Positions 63,156-64,000 of a stretch of 64,000 bases of DNA are shown in pieces. The position numbers and the translations under genes are program-made. A model generated the notes under the pieces. It was given only the letters and a program-made list of their open reading frames with translations. It was not told the DNA's origin and did no database searches. Position 1 is the first letter of the stretch; the number at the start of each line of letters is the position of its first letter. Origin of the DNA: Bacteroidales bacterium UBA4788 (GTDB lineage: Bacteria; Bacteroidota; Bacteroidia; Bacteroidales; VadinHA17); the NCBI GenBank assembly GCA_002402965.1, contig DHGW01000049.1:28316-92315 (forward strand). Direction: 5' to 3'.

Positions 63156-64000
63156 TTAAGCACTTGCAAGTGCATCAATCATGTTTTCAATCTCCTTATC
63201 CGAGAATGCTATGAGGTCTATGGCATTGGCCGGGCATACCGGCAGGCACATTCCGCAACCCTTGCAGACTGAATTATTGATAACCGCAATCTCTTTTCCT
63301 CCCTGATTTTTCTTTTTTATCGCATCAAACGGGCAGGCTTTCTCACATTCACCGCACCAGGTGCAAAGATCCTTGTCGATCTCAGCAATGATGGGTTCCA
63401 GCGCCAGCTCCCCCTTGCTGACGAAGGAGTATGATTTTGCTGCGGCAGAAAGTGCGGAATTAACTGATTCGGTAATGTTCTTAGGTCCCTGGCATGCTCC
63501 GCATATGGTTACTCCGTCAATTACCGTCTCAACAGGGCGAAGCTTCATGTGAATCTCGTTGAAGAAACTGTCACGTCCTTTTGGCAGCTTGAATTTTGAA
63601 GCAATGGAGTTGTCGGCTCTGGGAACCATGCCCGTAACAAGAACAATCAGATCCGGCGTGACAGTGATCTCACGGCCGCCTGTCATGATATCGTTGATGG
63701 TAACCGATATCTGTCCCTCTTTCACTTCAACAGCTGGGGGATTCTCTTCGTATGCCTGGAGATAGACATCTCCTTTCCTTAGAGATTCAGCATACAATAG
63801 CTCCTGTTTTCCGTAGGTTCTTATACCTCTTGTAAAATGAAAATTATTGATGTTCCCGAACTTGTTCCTTGCTTCGAGGGCGGCATGAATGGCTGAAGTA
63901 CAGCAGTACCGGGAGCAATATTTATTGTCACCTTCGGACTGTCTGCTGCCTACACAGTATATATAGGCGATGTTTCTGATTTGTCTTCCATTGTAGACAA
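63156..64000 (-). CDS. HdrA-like flavoprotein, C-terminal part (cut by window end)
   Basis: An HdrA homologue running off the window end; the frame is open to 64000, so a TTG near 63797 is not the start. The visible part includes IAYIYCVGSR, NKYCSRYCCTSAIHAA and RTYGKQELLY, typical of HdrA, then LIVLVTGMVPR (FAD-domain end) and two ferredoxin motifs, CTWCGECEKACP and CKGCGMCLPVCP. HdrA is the FAD and Fe-S hub of heterodisulfide reductases and related bifurcating enzymes. It heads the operon continuing into the winged-helix and QmoC-like genes. Confidence 0.88.
   Translation of the reverse strand, partial: VYNGRQIRNIAYIYCVGSRQSEGDNKYCSRYCCTSAIHAALEARNKFGNINNFHFTRGIRTYGKQELLYAESLRKGDVYLQAYEENPPAVEVKEGQISVTINDIMTGGREITVTPDLIVLVTGMVPRADNSIASKFKLPKGRDSFFNEIHMKLRPVETVIDGVTICGACQGPKNITESVNSALSAAAKSYSFVSKGELALEPIIAEIDKDLCTWCGECEKACPFDAIKKKNQGGKEIAVINNSVCKGCGMCLPVCPANAIDLIAFSDKEIENMIDALASA

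Overview
The window looks like a chromosomal segment of an anaerobic Bacteroidota (Bacteroidales-type) bacterium. Evidence: a T9SS-type C-terminal sorting domain, two ExbD genes beside ExbB/TonB in one operon, many signal peptides and lipoproteins, repeated TAnnTTTG -7 promoter elements instead of sigma70 boxes, no consistent Shine-Dalgarno sequences, and Bacteroidota families such as DUF4831, PNGase F-like and SpoIIE/beta-propeller sensors. Heterodisulfide-reductase-like (Hdr) genes and a complex-I/hydrogenase-type subunit point to an anaerobe. No integrase, transposase, phage or CRISPR signature was found.

Layout. 1-405: 3' end of a NuoB/HycG-like subunit that has lost three of four Fe-S ligands. 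0.5-7.1 kb: dipeptidyl peptidase III, a PiT phosphate transporter with its DUF47 partner, an exonuclease/GIY-YIG fusion and a class IV aminotransferase. 7.1-7.34 kb: hairpin-rich degenerate repeats. 7.3-13.3 kb: an AmrS-type radical SAM enzyme and a probable 3-keto-glycoside/inositol-type sugar locus (two Gfo/Idh/MocA oxidoreductases, a TIM-barrel isomerase, a DUF1080 hydrolase), followed by palindromic REP-like repeats. 13.5-24.2 kb: HD hydrolase, gingipain-like T9SS protease, a large SpoIIE sensor phosphatase, an AlbA_2 protein, an aldo/keto reductase and a DUF6599-like protein. 24.2-30.5 kb: a PstS-like protein, TPR protein, ExbB, ExbD, ExbD, TonB operon. 31-41 kb: POT peptide transporter, NAD(P)HX repair enzyme, DUF4831 lipoprotein, glycosyltransferase and methyltransferase, thioredoxin-like protein, MFS transporter and PepD. 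41-45.3 kb: a decayed PhoD-like gene and a three-subunit propionyl/acyl-CoA carboxylase operon. 45.4-51.4 kb: SGNH hydrolase, NahK-like kinase and sugar MFS transporter, next to a NagD-like phosphatase and a PNGase F-like secreted protein; together these suggest N-glycan/amino-sugar use. 51.4-56.1 kb: ChaN, M24 peptidase, ankyrin protein, small genes and tRNA-Arg(ACG).

56.3-64 kb is the most interesting region. A DUF89, radical SAM, HdrC, HdrB operon, a divergent DUF5320 gene, a metallo-beta-lactamase/DUF134 pair, and an HdrA, winged-helix, HdrC/membrane-cytochrome operon lie together. The first operon and the DUF5320 gene each carry the same perfect palindrome, TGAACATATGTTCA, next to a TATATTTG promoter element. 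It resembles operators of SmtB/ArsR-type metal or thiol sensors. I infer a coordinately regulated electron-transfer/metal-homeostasis module in which soluble HdrA and HdrBC exchange electrons with a QmoC-like membrane subunit; the electron carriers are unknown.

Limits: functions are from motif and family recognition by eye. No alignment or database search was run. The first and last genes are cut by the window ends.
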